Shown one piece after another: positions 32,183 through 43,505 of a stretch of 64,000 nucleotides of DNA. Numbering within the stretch: the first letter of the stretch is position 1; every line of letters starts with the position of its first letter. Source of the DNA: Sorghum bicolor. Taxonomy: Eukaryota; Streptophyta; Magnoliopsida; Poales; Poaceae. A program made the translations under genes and the position numbers. The stretch covers positions 44,124,434-44,188,433 of the forward strand of contig NC_012871.2 in NCBI RefSeq assembly GCF_000003195.3, given 5' to 3'. The notes below the pieces were generated by a model, which was not told where the DNA came from, did no database searches, and saw only the letters and a program-made list of their open reading frames with translations.

Positions 32183-35100
32183 TCTAGTTTGGTTACTGAA
32201 CTAAAAACTGCTTGAGTAGATATTGGTATATTTTGTCGGACTAACCCCTGCAGGAAACCTTTCAATATCAACCTGGGAAGTCCTGAGATAAACTCACATC
32301 GGAGATGAAGAGAGTGACTCACAAAGTTTAACAATTTGCACAAGAAGGACATAGCTCATTCATCATAGAGAGATGATCCATGGAAGGAGACAAAGTACAT
32401 AAACAAGATGCACAACCGCTAAGAAAGAAAAGTTTCCACAAGGTGATACTGTACCATCACTCTTCAAGTAAGGTAACATCTTAAGGCACTTGACTATCAC
32501 TTTTATAAGCTTCTCCTTGCTTCTGGCGTTCATATGAATAAAAGAGACAAACATGTATGATTTACAACTCTAGGTTAACCAACCCAATCGATTCAGCATG
32601 TTTAGTCCTTTAATCTTGTACTACCTCCATAATCCCACACTCCTAATCATATGAGCTAAAATGTTACACATTCAATCTTTGAGAGATATAAAGAAAAAGA
32701 CATATACATAGATAGATTATCTTTCCATAAGGTTGAGCGATCTGATCTGACAAATGTTATAAGTGCTACACTCATGAACTTATCATCCATCAACTTTGCC
32801 TTGCTCACTATGCTTAAGGTTAGAAAAGAATAAATACACTTTTGGTTTTGTTGCTGTTTTTCACCAATAGGACCTATGCACTTGATCTCTGCCTTGTCTC
32901 TTTGAGCAGGACACATTTTGAGAAACATGGAGGATTTTTCAATTCCCAGACTCTACCAAGTGATGGACGTGGATCTACGAGCACAAACACACTGAGCAAG
33001 ATACTGCCAATGCCGCACCTCGAACTACTAGACAAACAAACAACATGGGTGACACCGTATCAAGAGGTGCAGATGTCAAGGTCCACACCTAAATCAAATG
33101 ACGCACCTAAAGAATAAACACAGTGAGAAGTCTTATTTAGAAGACTTAAAACATTGAACCCTCGCCGAAAGGTAAAATCGGTAGTTATCCATATTTATCC
33201 TTTCTGCATTCCATTTTTCCTTAAATTATTTACTTTCCTTAAATGGCTTGTTAGTTAATCATGCTATCTTGAAAAGAAAATAAAAATGTTAAAAACAATA
33301 AGCCCCATGTGATTATGCTCATGGCATAAAACCCATAAGTACATTCACTGTGGTGGCATAAAAATAAAATAAATATATTCCTGTCCTATAAAAATGAAAA
33401 TATAAAAATAAATTTATGATCCTACCAGAGAGAGTAACATTTATTGAGGAGGCTCAACATGATAAAGGCAAGATATTTATGCTAACACTTAACTAGTTCC
33501 ACAAAGCTTTGTTATCTATTTGAGCTCCACAGAATTCAATGATCAAAGAAGACTAGGAGACGGAGGACATCCTAATCACTGTCAGGGTGCTGCCGACATT
33601 CAAATACACCTCCGCCACCTGCTAGCTACATGAGAAGAAATTACGTCAAAATCCAGCTTGGGGGAGAGCACCCCCATTTATCCAGCTAAGTGTTTCTACT
33701 CGTGTTTATACTTTACTCAAATAATAAAAAGATGCATAATCATAAAAACCCAAATAAAGATTTTATGCTTATATATATATATATGCTTAGTTTGCTAAAT
33801 AAATAAAGTTTGCTATGAACCCTCATGATAAGCTCTCACATGGAAATGATGAATAGTTGCTCTGCCATGACTAGTTCTCAAAATTGAATTCTCTCTCAAG
33901 TTTAGGCATGACTGTTATGAATTAAGATTTGCTCTAAACCTGAGCTTGTGGGAAGAGTGCTTGATCTAAAGTCTAAGTCGTTAACGGATATGATATGGGA
34001 AGGTTGAGCTGCTTTTTATCTGTTCCTAGAGATGCTAGAATTCTGGAGAATTTTATCTTTGAAAATCTTTAAAATGTACATGATGAGTTCCTGTATGACG
34101 AGAGTTTAAAATCCTACCACAGCCACATATACATGCTTATTAGACTATGAACCGTACATTTACTACTTATGAGCATTGAGTGTGGTCAAGTTATGTAGAC
34201 CCTTAGGAACTTGTATGCGGTTAAAATCAAGATTCACTTGCACGTTCACTCATACATGCTACTTCTACTCTGGAAGTACGCATCCACATACATCCACTCA
34301 TTCCCATCTCCAGATTCACCTAAAATGATTCTACTCCTATCCGGGAGAGAATAGCCAAAAACATTATCCTATCTCTGTTATTCCCCGTGAAATAAATGCT
34401 CGAGATATTTTGGTTACTACCACTTGCTACATTATTCTAGGAGGGTGAGTGCTCTAAAAAAATACGAGGAAATAAAAAGGGGCAAGTGCCTAGAACCTCG
34501 AAGAAAAGAAAAAGTGAGACGAGAGGTAAAAATAGACAAGTGCCCGACAGTAGAATTAGGGGTACAAGATACCCACCTGAGAGAAAAGAAAAATAAAATA
34601 TAGAGCATCTCATTCCCCTCAAAAAGCTCCAAGTGCAAGAAAGGTATGTATCTCCTCAAAAGAGCAAAAGTAGAATTAGACTTTCACCATTGTTATCACC
34701 ATACACCATTCACTCGCCACACATGCACATCTTGATTTTACTTATTGACTTGTTTCTCTGGATCCATGGTTTGACTATGCAATAAATGTCTTGTAAGTAT
34801 GTATTATCTGTCTCCCACCTATGAGCTCCAGATATCAAAACCTTATTAGAGTAGGGTGAGAGAGAAGGCAATATCACTATGCCTCATACCAAAAATACCA
34901 CGTACTTTGAGAGAAGGCATATACCATTACTACCTTGGAAAGGATCTAGAAATACCACAAAAGAGAGATTTGAGAGAGTCATACAAGGAATCTCTGAGTT
35001 TTATTTGAAAATCTGCAAAAACTCCAGAGCCATAGCTGATCAAGAATAAGAGACATGGCGCTTGACTTGACCGTTCTATCTTTTAACTGCTCAAGACACA

Positions 35101-35269
35101 AGTGACGGTTGCAAGCCCCATGGTGAAAGGTAAAATGAGTAAGTTTTCAGTCTTAACAGTTTACTCTAACTCAGAGATGAGATCTTGCTTGAACACATAT
35201 GTACCTTTAAGGCATGAAACCACTGCAGAAACTCTTGAGTCCATCCTTGCTCAGGGACGAGCAAGAGGT
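32183..35269 (+). other. 3' internal region of element C after the E insertion; no gene
   Basis: Resumes at TCTAG with C sequence that parallels E. The protease segment of E (28137-28451) has no counterpart here: similarity passes from about 33000 to about 33480. A 91-codon frame at 32842-33117 is not supported. An (AT)7 microsatellite is at 33771-33784. Confidence 0.6.
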
Positions 35270-35283
35270 AAGCTTGGGGGAGT
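35270..35283 (+). other. Polypurine tract of element C
   Basis: AAGCTTGGGGGAGT directly abuts the 3' LTR; the same tract abuts the 3' LTR of E on the other strand. Confidence 0.75.
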
Positions 35284-36651
35284 TGTTGACGGTCCTTAAG
35301 TACCAAATATAATCATCACATAAATAAAGAAAAGGATCCAAATACAACCAACACCCAAACTTAGGGTTTTATCTGACAGAATTCCACGAGTTTTGGTGTT
35401 TGTCTATTTCTGCAGGGGGTTATCAGGAAATATGGAGGAAAGGCCCACATGTTGGGTTTACATAGAGATATTAACGTGCCGTGCAATTTTCTATCATCTA
35501 GAAGACTCCAGAAGCCACGGGAACGAACGGGAAGGCAATCGGGCCTGGGGGCAGGGCGCCCGCCCTCCCCCCTAGGGCACCCACCCTGAGTTAGAGTCCA
35601 ATCAGGACCCGTCTCGCGGATTACGCTTCACCGACCTAAAGGATCAAGGATAACCGTTCAATCAATGTCGGTTTGATCCGACGGCCCAAATTTACTTGAG
35701 GGGACTATATAAGCAGACCCCCTGGCCCCTGGAGGAGGAGAAGTTCATTGTAGAGTTGAGAGGTGCCCTCGAAGGATAACCTTTCCTCTACATAGACAGA
35801 GCAAAAACTAGGGTTTGGAGATGAGAGCTCTCCTCTCATCTCTAAACTAGAGTAGATCTAGATAGTAGCGAGATGGAGAGCGAGGGAGGATTGGAGGAGA
35901 GGCCGGCCTGTCAGTTCTTCCTCCGGTTGTACTTGGCCATGATCAAGTTCTAATCAAGCTTGCTCATGGGATGACTCTGGTAGTCTACTTCTATTTCATT
36001 ATGCAATTACTATTCATGTATGTTCTGGTTCACAACTCTTTTGAGTACTTTTAATCTATAGGACCCTATAGGTTAGAGTTGTAGTATAGGTGTAAGCGTG
36101 GTGCTTAGACCTAGATTACTTGTGGATATCCCCTGTCTAGCTGGATCGTGTGGTAGGCCGCGTAGGTGACAGTTACGTTGGTCCCCTGTAGTCCACCTCC
36201 TGTTAGCAGGATGGGTAGGGTTTATCGGCCTATGGATAAGCATCCTTTGTGGTGTATTCTTATCACGTGGTTCATCCCAGACATAGACATACCCCTTTGA
36301 AGTAGAGAAACCATAGTTATCCTCTCTATTCTCCTACCATCACCGATATACTAGATTGCTCTACTCTCTATTCCCATATTATCACCCATTGTTATATTAC
36401 CTTTAATATTGTTCTTATTCAATTCTACCATCTTTCCTATTTACACCTACCTATCTATCTAGGTTAAGTTAGACCATAGATCAGTTCTCCCGTTTCCCTG
36501 TGGATACGATAAAACCTTTAACCGGGTAAAAGCTACAACGGTATCCGTGCGCTTGCGGATTTATCTGTGTGCGTATAAATACCATAGTACACTCTAGTGC
36601 CATGCTAGGGATGACAACCTAGTATTCAAGTGGTGTTAGCAAGTGTCAACA
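35284..36651 (+). repeat. 3' LTR of element C, 1368 bp
   Basis: Starts TGTTGACGGTCCTTAAG, ends AGTGTCAACA. TATA at 35704. The second of the paired AGGGCGCCCGCCCT motifs is mutated here (AGGGCACCCACCCT), both changes being G to A in plus-strand terms. Confidence 0.93.
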
Positions 36652-36656
36652 CCCAC

Positions 36657-37483
36657 CATTGAACTCATCCTTTATAACACTCTAGTGTTAAGCACAGCAT
36701 TAGGGCTTCACGAAACCTACATGAGCATTAGCATAAGCATCAGCATCTCATCTCATAAGCATTTCATGTGCTTGAGTGATATTTCATGTATATCTTTTAA
36801 GTGTAAATTAATTATCATAATTACCATGCTATGTCTAAAAATGTTTGTGATGCCTAAATTAAATTGTTTTATTCTTAAACTTAATTTAGAAATTTTAAGT
36901 AGCATTTTTTGAGCACTAGAATTGAAGAAAGTGATTTAAGTTCAAATTTCACAAAATGGATTTTATTTCAAACCTAGAATTAACTTTACGGTGTAATTCA
37001 AAATCCATTTGAATTCTTGGGTTGCACCCTAAAGAAAAGTTGTAGAGAATTTCATTTTGAGAAACTTTTATTTTTAGGTCAATTTCTAAAAATGTTTTTA
37101 AAGCCCTAGAGTGTTTGAAATCTATTTGGAAAATAATTTTATAAAAAAAGAGAAGGGTGGGGCGCCCTACTGGGCCGAGCACCCCATTTTGGCATGCTAG
37201 CCGAAGTTGGCTCAGCCTTGCCCGACCACCTCCTCCCTGCTCCCGCACATGTGTTTGCCATCGTGGCTGACAGCATCAGGCTATGGATGCCACGTGGACG
37301 GCATGTGGCCGCCACGACGACCACACCGACGGCCGGCCAGGACAACAATTGTCCGCCTCGTCCACTCCCTCCACTTCGCTCTCTCTTACTTCCTCTCTCG
37401 CTCACACCTTGCATAGCAGCACTCGCCAGTGCCACCGCTCGCCATCACCACCGCCGAGCTCCGCCACTGCGGTTCCACTCTAA
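36657..37483. repeat. Unassigned LTR-like sequence
   Basis: The first 480 bp are AT-rich and include ATGAGCATTAGCATAAGCAT and GTTGCACCCTAAAGAAAAG, phrases reminiscent of Del/Tekay-type LTRs in grasses. From 37145 the sequence turns GC-rich. No ORF is supported; apparent frames at 37194-37535 are low-complexity. It could contain the continuation of element D but I cannot show it. Confidence 0.4.
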
Positions 37484-38688
37484 TGGGGATGGGGTTCCCG
37501 ATCTTCCGTCAGGTTCAAGAGAAACAACAATTTAGTCGGAGAGCGACACACCGATCTGGCTTTAGATCACAAAGACCCAAACCCTAAAATCTTAGCACCA
37601 TGTCTCCTCGGGTTATTGACGGGTGCTGCATAGTCAACCTCGCCAAGAAGGCTTATCTTTGCCTGCGAATCGAAGAACACAAGCAAGAACAAGAAAGAAT
37701 GCAACCAAATTTGCAGAGAAATAATTAATCTCACGAGTTGGGGTCTCACGAACTGATAAAACGGCAAAACTATTCTTTACAGAATAATCTAAGCAAAACC
37801 CAAATCCTGACGTAGGTGGTGGCTAAGGTGCCCTAACACGTTATAAGGCCCAACCACCCAAAAGACGGCGATGGAGCGCCCTGATAGATTGTGGACTTCA
37901 ATCTGTTTCAATGATTCCTGTTGACTCCGATGGAATTTGGGCCTCAAAACAAAGCCATTGGTTAGTTTATGAAATTATCTTTCCATCCATATGTTGATCA
38001 TCAAAAACAGAGTCTGGATGTGTTCTGGGCGTCCGTTTTACTATATACTGCTTCTGGAGCCCGAGATAGACTCGAACTTGATATGAATTGGGCCTCTGAC
38101 TTGGCTTGAACGAACTTGCTGACCTTCTAAGGTCGTGTCCAAGGAGGAGGACGTCCAAGGGCTCCCTTTGTGGGTTCTTCTTCTCTTTGGAGCATGCTTT
38201 CACTGGGGCCAGGGTCCCAAGGATAAAAAACATGCCCATGATGATGATGATGTAGCTCTTGGCAGAAATAACGACAAATATCATGATGATTTGGAGGCGT
38301 TTCTGGTGTGATATTGAGGTGGGACCAGATCTATTTGAAAGATTATCAAACAAACTTTCCAACAAGTACTCATTGACCTCAATCTCACTCTAGATGGATG
38401 AGTTATGGACTTCCCAATAAAGCACTATTGGGCCACTAACGAACTGAAAATTCAGCTTTGATGACCTTGCACTTTGAGGCACATTCGTACCTATATGCAA
38501 ATAATAACATATACATGTGGAACCAAGTAAATTATACTAAATATTATTATACAAATGTAGGAATGAGCTCACCATATAGTCGCTGGTCATATCCGAAGGT
38601 GTCATGCCCTTATCATCCTCCCCTTCTTGACAACAAACCATCCTTGGTTTGGGCTTTGTCGGGGGCAGGTTGTAGGTAGTATCCAACA
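37484..38688 (-). repeat. 3' LTR of element J, 1205 bp
   Basis: Bounded by TGGGGATGGGGTTCCC at the left and CCAACA at the right in plus orientation. The left boundary is set by the point where similarity to the 40852 stub begins. Confidence 0.65.
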
Positions 38689-39334
38689 TTGCTCCCCTTA
38701 TTGAAATTTAACTTGTTTCTTTAGAACAAAACTAGAGGATCTTGACATGACAAGATTATAACAATTGCAGCCCTCTAATTGATGATATTGTTGCACAAGA
38801 AAAGGAGATTTTAGATTTAAACAAATATAAACTCGATGTACCATATACTCTTCTTTATAATTGTATTTGCCAATAAAGTGATATGTACATATAGAAAACC
38901 ATGACAATTCAATATATTTAAATTTCTTCTCCAATCTACTCAGAGCACACAAATTATCAAATTCTATGTATCCCAGAGTATTTAAAGAAGACAACAATTT
39001 TATTTCATCTTTTTCATTAGCAATTGGAAGCAAATGTTTATTTTGAGCATAAGTATTTTGTTCTAAAACAAAAGAATCAATCTCTTTTGTAAGTTGGGGC
39101 ATAGAAATAATCATAGCAGTGCTATCACATAACTCCTCTTATCACAAGGGTCAATAGAACATTCATCATGTGCAATGGTAAATCAAGAGAAGGTACTAGT
39201 ATAGCATTGTTAGCATCATTGGCATTACCTCGGCTCTCATTCTTAGGAGTAATAGGTGATGGTTCTGAAATTTCACATGAGGTTGGGAGCACCTCATTTT
39301 CTATCACGTCATCCTCACTCTTTTGTATATTGTC

Positions 39335-39769
39335 CTACAAAAGGTTAGGCATAGCAGGAGGAATAACAAGGGACTGATCTAGTTGATGGACCTCATCACT
39401 TGAATAAATCACAAGAGATGGTTGAACAAAAGTTCCTCTCATAATAATTTTCATATTGTTCCATGTATGAGGTTTATCTGAAGAACTTAAAGACTCCCAC
39501 CATGTTGATGCTAAATGTCGTAAAACACTAGATGCATTCTTAATCTTTCTTTGTTCACACATACGACATTGTGCAAAAATATTATCTATTTTAGTTTCCC
39601 AGTCAATGTACACATCAACACCAATAGCATCATAAGTAGATGAGGAAGAAAGAATAGAACCACCTGCGAGAGGAGGTGTAGCAGCAATAGTGCATGTCTC
39701 ATGCATCATAGATGTCTTATATTGATGAATGTTATAACCTACCATTGTAGATATGAAATACAACAACAA
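39335..39769 (-). pseudogene. Gag fragment of element J
   Basis: A 144-residue frame with a gag-like core: YIDWETKIDNIFAQCRMCEQ, SSVLRHLASTWWESLSSS and TWNNMKIIMRGTF correspond to the W-E-x-K-V, W-W-x-x-L and W-x-x-M-K-x-x-M-R-x-x-F blocks of Ty3/gypsy gag. The rest of gag and all of pol are missing; the frame ends soon after this block. Further frames on the same strand at 39125-39307 and 38698-39114 show no recognisable domain. Confidence 0.6.
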
Positions 39770-40832
39770 ACAGTGAAGATTATCCTAAATAATTCAACTA
39801 CGCAGGTGGAGTGGTGCCTCTCAAGATCACAACAAAGTAAACACCTTATCAAGTGCTTACAAAGTTCATACTATCAAGGCAAAGGATACCTAGAAGGCAT
39901 AGTCCAAGATTGCAAGGATCTTTTTCTGTATCGATCTGAAGTATATGTGAAGCATAGCAGGCACATAAAAGAATAAATATGTATATGTGGCACATAAGTT
40001 AGTAATAGATAGCAATATTGAATAAATATCCAGAACACTTGTCCTAGCTGCTGGTTTATACGTGTTCCTAACACCAGTTGTGATAAACAAAGAAGTAAAA
40101 TAAATATGAATAGAAACAAGTATGAAAGGTAGAAATGGAAATATGGACAAGGCAAATGACACCACAAACAATAGAGCTATTGAGTGTTCCCTGTGTGCTC
40201 CTTTTTTGATCTCTTCTCTTTTCTTTTACTATTTTTTCTTTTCTTTTTTTGTCCAAACTTTTTTCTTGCTTTTGCTCGTTTGATATTTTTTCTTAGCAAG
40301 AAGCACACAAGGACAAACCATAAAAAATTTGAGCTCAACTGGATAAAAGATGCAGCCTATAGAAAATTAGAATTATGCTCCAAAAAGCATACCAAAATTT
40401 GTGGGCCTGGAAACTCAATTTTCCTAATCAAATTTCACAAATCTAATTTTTATGAACCTAGCTTTGCTGAGATAAAATAGATCTAAAATTTTCTAGCATT
40501 CTCCGTAGATATAAAATTCACCCTGTTTCAAGTTATGATAGTTTTTAGGAAACTGGTTGAATCAGGGTTTTAGTGGACACAAGATGCAAACAGATCATGA
40601 CACAGGATGGTGGCGGATGGAATGATTAACACAAACTAGAAAAGAACACAATCTAAACCAGCAACAAGACCTTAACCTAGGATGCAAACTCAATACGATG
40701 GACTCTGAAATTGAAATATGCAAGGCTATGGTGCGGATGGTTGTAGGACGGGAAACAAATATGGCAGTGGACTATGGGATGAAGTAAAATCAACTAAACT
40801 AGGGTAAATATGATCTTGACGGTATACCTGAA
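39770..40832. other. J leader region; no gene
   Basis: Non-coding, AT-rich, with a strongly T-rich stretch at 40200-40275. Nothing further recognised. Confidence 0.5.
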
Positions 40833-40892
40833 GCTTTGAATACCAAATAATTGGGACAGGGGTTCCCGATCTTCCGTCAGGTTCAAGATAAA

Positions 40893-41885
40893 CACTACTA
40901 CACAACTGTTGAACGTGACGGGCACTTTACATTTACCGCAGTGGGCATTGGCGTCCGCCACGAATGAAAGGTCACAGTTAATTGTGGCCTCACCATGGCA
41001 GGCGCCTGTGCCCACTGCGGAAAATGGAATTACCGCAGCGACAACATAAGGTGCCCGCTACGGTTAATCCCATTAACCACAGCGGGCACCTTATGTTACC
41101 CGTCGCGGTTATTGATTTAAAAAAAAACAAAAAACCCCTAGATAGGCCCACCAAGCCCATCTAGGCTATTGTCGTCGCCGCTAGGGAAACCATAGCGCCG
41201 CCGGTCTAGGGTCGTCGCCGTCATCGTCCATGGATCCGCTCTAATCCACCTTCTCACACCGAAACCAATCGGCCCCCACGTAGGAGGGAGAGCCACGACC
41301 CCCGCCGCCACCGAAGATGGGCGTGACCTGCCTCCACCTCCTAGATCTGGCTCGTGGTGGCTCCTTCACCGGATCTAGAAAGAGAGAAGTAAGAACATTG
41401 AGATGAGGAATAAGAGAGGGAGACGGGAGGATGGGAAACCCCTTGAATTTCAGCAGGAACAGAATAGATGGCAAACAAGAGGACTGGGTGTTACTAGGTA
41501 GGGTATGGTTTAGGGTAAAGAGACAGATTGAGAGGGCGTGAGCAGCGGTGACGACTGGGTACGCACCTAGACGTTCATGGCCTTCTTGTTGCTCTCCAAC
41601 TGGCTGCCTGCAAGCAAACATAGAGACGAAATCGATGGACAGAGTCAGATCAGATGGGGATTGGATGATGAGGTGAGCAAGGGAGGAGGGGGAATCAGGG
41701 TAGGGATGGATGGAGATAGACGTGCCTTTGGAGGCCTTGTTCTTCTCGACGTTCCTCTCCCTCGCCATCTTGGACTTCTGGCCGTTGCCACCGCCCATGG
41801 CTGAAGCTCCAAGCTCCTCCTGCTCCTCCTTGGTGCCTGTTGGCAAATCTTAGCAGCACCGCTAGAATAGTGATGTCACTAGAGA
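40893..41885. mobile_element. CACTA-type element K: one terminus plus captured gene fragment
   Basis: The left end reads CACTACTACACAAC. The next 230 bp carry repeats of a CCGCAGCGGGCACC type in both orientations, the subterminal structure expected of a grass CACTA element. At 41043-41096 two such repeats form a long imperfect hairpin (AACATAAGGTGCCCGCT and its complement). A host-gene fragment follows. The other terminus is missing because element F begins at 41886. Non-autonomous CACTA elements carrying gene fragments are well known in grasses. Confidence 0.65.
41567..41798 (-). pseudogene. Captured exons 1-2 of a 4F5/zf-met2-type small zinc-finger gene (At2g23090-like)
   Basis: From ATG at 41798, exon 1 (41726-41798) encodes MGGGNGQKSKMARERNVEKN then KASK. 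After an intron (41608-41725), exon 2 (41567-41607) encodes SQLESNKKAMNV. That is the conserved N-terminal half of the plant family whose C-terminal half is a C2H2 zinc finger. The exons join in frame (73 + 41 nt). Exon 2 should end CAG/GTGCGT, but reads TAG/GTGCGT, giving a stop by one C-to-T change. The intron starts with GC (AAAG/GCACGT) and ends TTGCAG. The zinc-finger exon is not present further left. A fragment with its intron retained points to DNA-level capture by a CACTA element, not to a processed copy. A peptide of 37 residues could still be made. Confidence 0.8.
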
Positions 41886-43505
41886 TGTCAGGTGTGTGGT
41901 AATTCTAGACTAGTGGATAATTCCGCAAGCGCATAGAATGTACCGATGTAGCACTTCACCCGAGAGTATTCCAAGGTATCATAATTTATATTTTCCCAAG
42001 GGAAAGCAAGCTAGGATGTGTAATAAGAGAGAGGAGATATCCTCGTGTTTACTATGGCCTAGGACCAACTAGTGGACTACGAGGTAAACGATAGATAGGA
42101 TAAATGATAATCAAAGTAAAGCTTAAATCCTAATCTAAGGTAACTAGTAGTGATAGCTAGGTGGGAGGACAACGAGTGACTATAGGACTCCTATGATGCT
42201 ATCTTAACTCTAGTGGACTTGATCCTAATAGATAGATTAGATAGATAAGCTGACCCTTACTACTTGTGTGAGGGGAGGAAATGAAACAGAAGGAGACAGA
42301 ACCCCTACTCAAGCGAGACCAAACTTATGTATGCCCTGCACTTAGAAACTAGCCTTGACGTGGTGGGAATCCTAATGCCGAGCCCGAACTGTCACTTCAA
42401 GCCAGTGCACCCACAGACCTTCCGTAAAGACTAGTAGCAACCAACGATAAGACTAAGTATGAACACCACATTCACACTTACTCTTACAACTCTCACTAAT
42501 GATCAAATTAGCTCGAGCTCCTAGATTAACTTAGGACACTGATCTACACACAAGGAGTGGTTCCAGGGACCAATCCACTATAACAACTTTGCTACTAAGA
42601 CTTAGCACACTACAAGACTATAAAGAGACTTGCACAAAGTAGTACTGAAAGTAATACTAAGCAAAGTAAAGAAATACTAATATATTAAAGTAAAGTACTA
42701 AAGGAAAGATACAAGAACAATACTAGACTCCCTAGAAGGCGACTCCGGAGACCCCAAGCTTGCTTGAATCAACTCTAACTCCCACTACTAGACTAACAAC
42801 TACTTGATCTCTCAAGCTTATGAGTATGAAGATGCAAGATGATTTACAAGTGAGGATCTAGTAGCTAGTTATAGAGGGAGATGGAGTAGGGGCTACTCCA
42901 GTGCCACGTCAGCGATCCGTGTGATGTTGCTTGATAGCCCTTGGATGCAACCGACCTTGGAACCACCTCAAATCCAATGGCTAGCATCATTTTAGCATGT
43001 GTGAAATGTGGGGAAGTCAGTGGGAGCAAACCAACCTCGGCTGGCCACTAGGGGGGATCGGCCGATCCCCCTATGATAGGTGGGGCCAGCCTAGGTTTGT
43101 TGGCTGGTGTCCCCACTTGTCATAGAGTCTGATTCTCCATCTTGTTGTACTTTGTCATGCCGGTTTTCTGACATGTGGACCCATGAATCCGTGTGCTCTT
43201 GATTTCAGCCGTTGAGAGAAAGCACAATCCGATCTGAAGGCTGAGAATTGCTTCTAGGAGGTTGCCTTGGATCCTGCCTACGTGGCACCTTGAGGAGGTG
43301 GCACAGGGGGATTGGCCGATCCCCCATGTGGGCCCATCTTGGTTGCTTTTTGTGCCATTTCATGCTACCTACAAATCACAAGCTGAAAGTACAAGGATAA
43401 CTAGTTATTGATAAAATGTGTTCATGAATGTTTAATCTTCCTTGAAATCGAGGCCTGTTGATGGTGTTTTGGATGTGCATTTTGATGCTATAATTACCGT
43501 CAACA
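41886..43505 (-). repeat. 3' LTR of element F, 1620 bp
   Basis: On the minus strand it runs from TGTTGACGGTAATTATAGC to the TGACA end at 41886. It has a 20-bp perfect palindrome at 43052-43071 and a degenerate copy at 43306-43326. The U5 blocks shared with C, D and E are at 41925-41985 (CCGCAAGCGCATAG, CACTTCACCCGAGAGTATTCC). The next bases inward, ATCCCCCAGGCTTG, resemble the polypurine tract of C and E. Confidence 0.82.

Larger units (their letters stand above)
20573..36651 (+). mobile_element. Non-autonomous LTR retrotransposon C, complete apart from the nested E insertion
   Basis: LTRs at 20573-21940 and 35284-36651 are both 1368 bp and flanked by a perfect 5-bp duplication, CCCAC (20568-20572 and 36652-36656). 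I count about 30 differences between them by eye, roughly 2%. The internal region, about 5.4 kb once E (7.96 kb) is removed, has a primer site, one gag ORF and a polypurine tract, but no protease, reverse transcriptase or integrase that I can find. It must have been mobilised by a relative. Confidence 0.93.
37484..40892 (-). mobile_element. Pol-less LTR retrotransposon J
   Basis: A 3' LTR (37484-38688), on the minus strand starting TGTTGGATACTACC, is preceded by a polypurine-like AATAAGGGGAGCAA. The 5' LTR is only a 41-bp stub (40852-40892) because CACTA-like element K begins at 40893. Both LTR ends share 29-30 identical bases around TTCCCGATCTTCCGTCAGG. The primer site (40833-40845, minus TGGTATTCAAAGC) resembles the tRNA-iMet type. 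The 2.1-kb interior has one gag fragment and no pol. Confidence 0.72.

Noticed and set aside
36657..36912. Continuation of the D ORF after element C
   Set aside because: The frame is open across the duplicated CCCAC, but the sequence has no similarity to the E or C ORFs, so continuity is unproven.
37194..37535. Plus-strand 113-codon frame in GC-rich sequence, as a host gene
   Set aside because: Low-complexity Pro/Ser/Thr composition, overlapping open frames in all three phases and no recognisable domain; the GC bias alone opens these frames.
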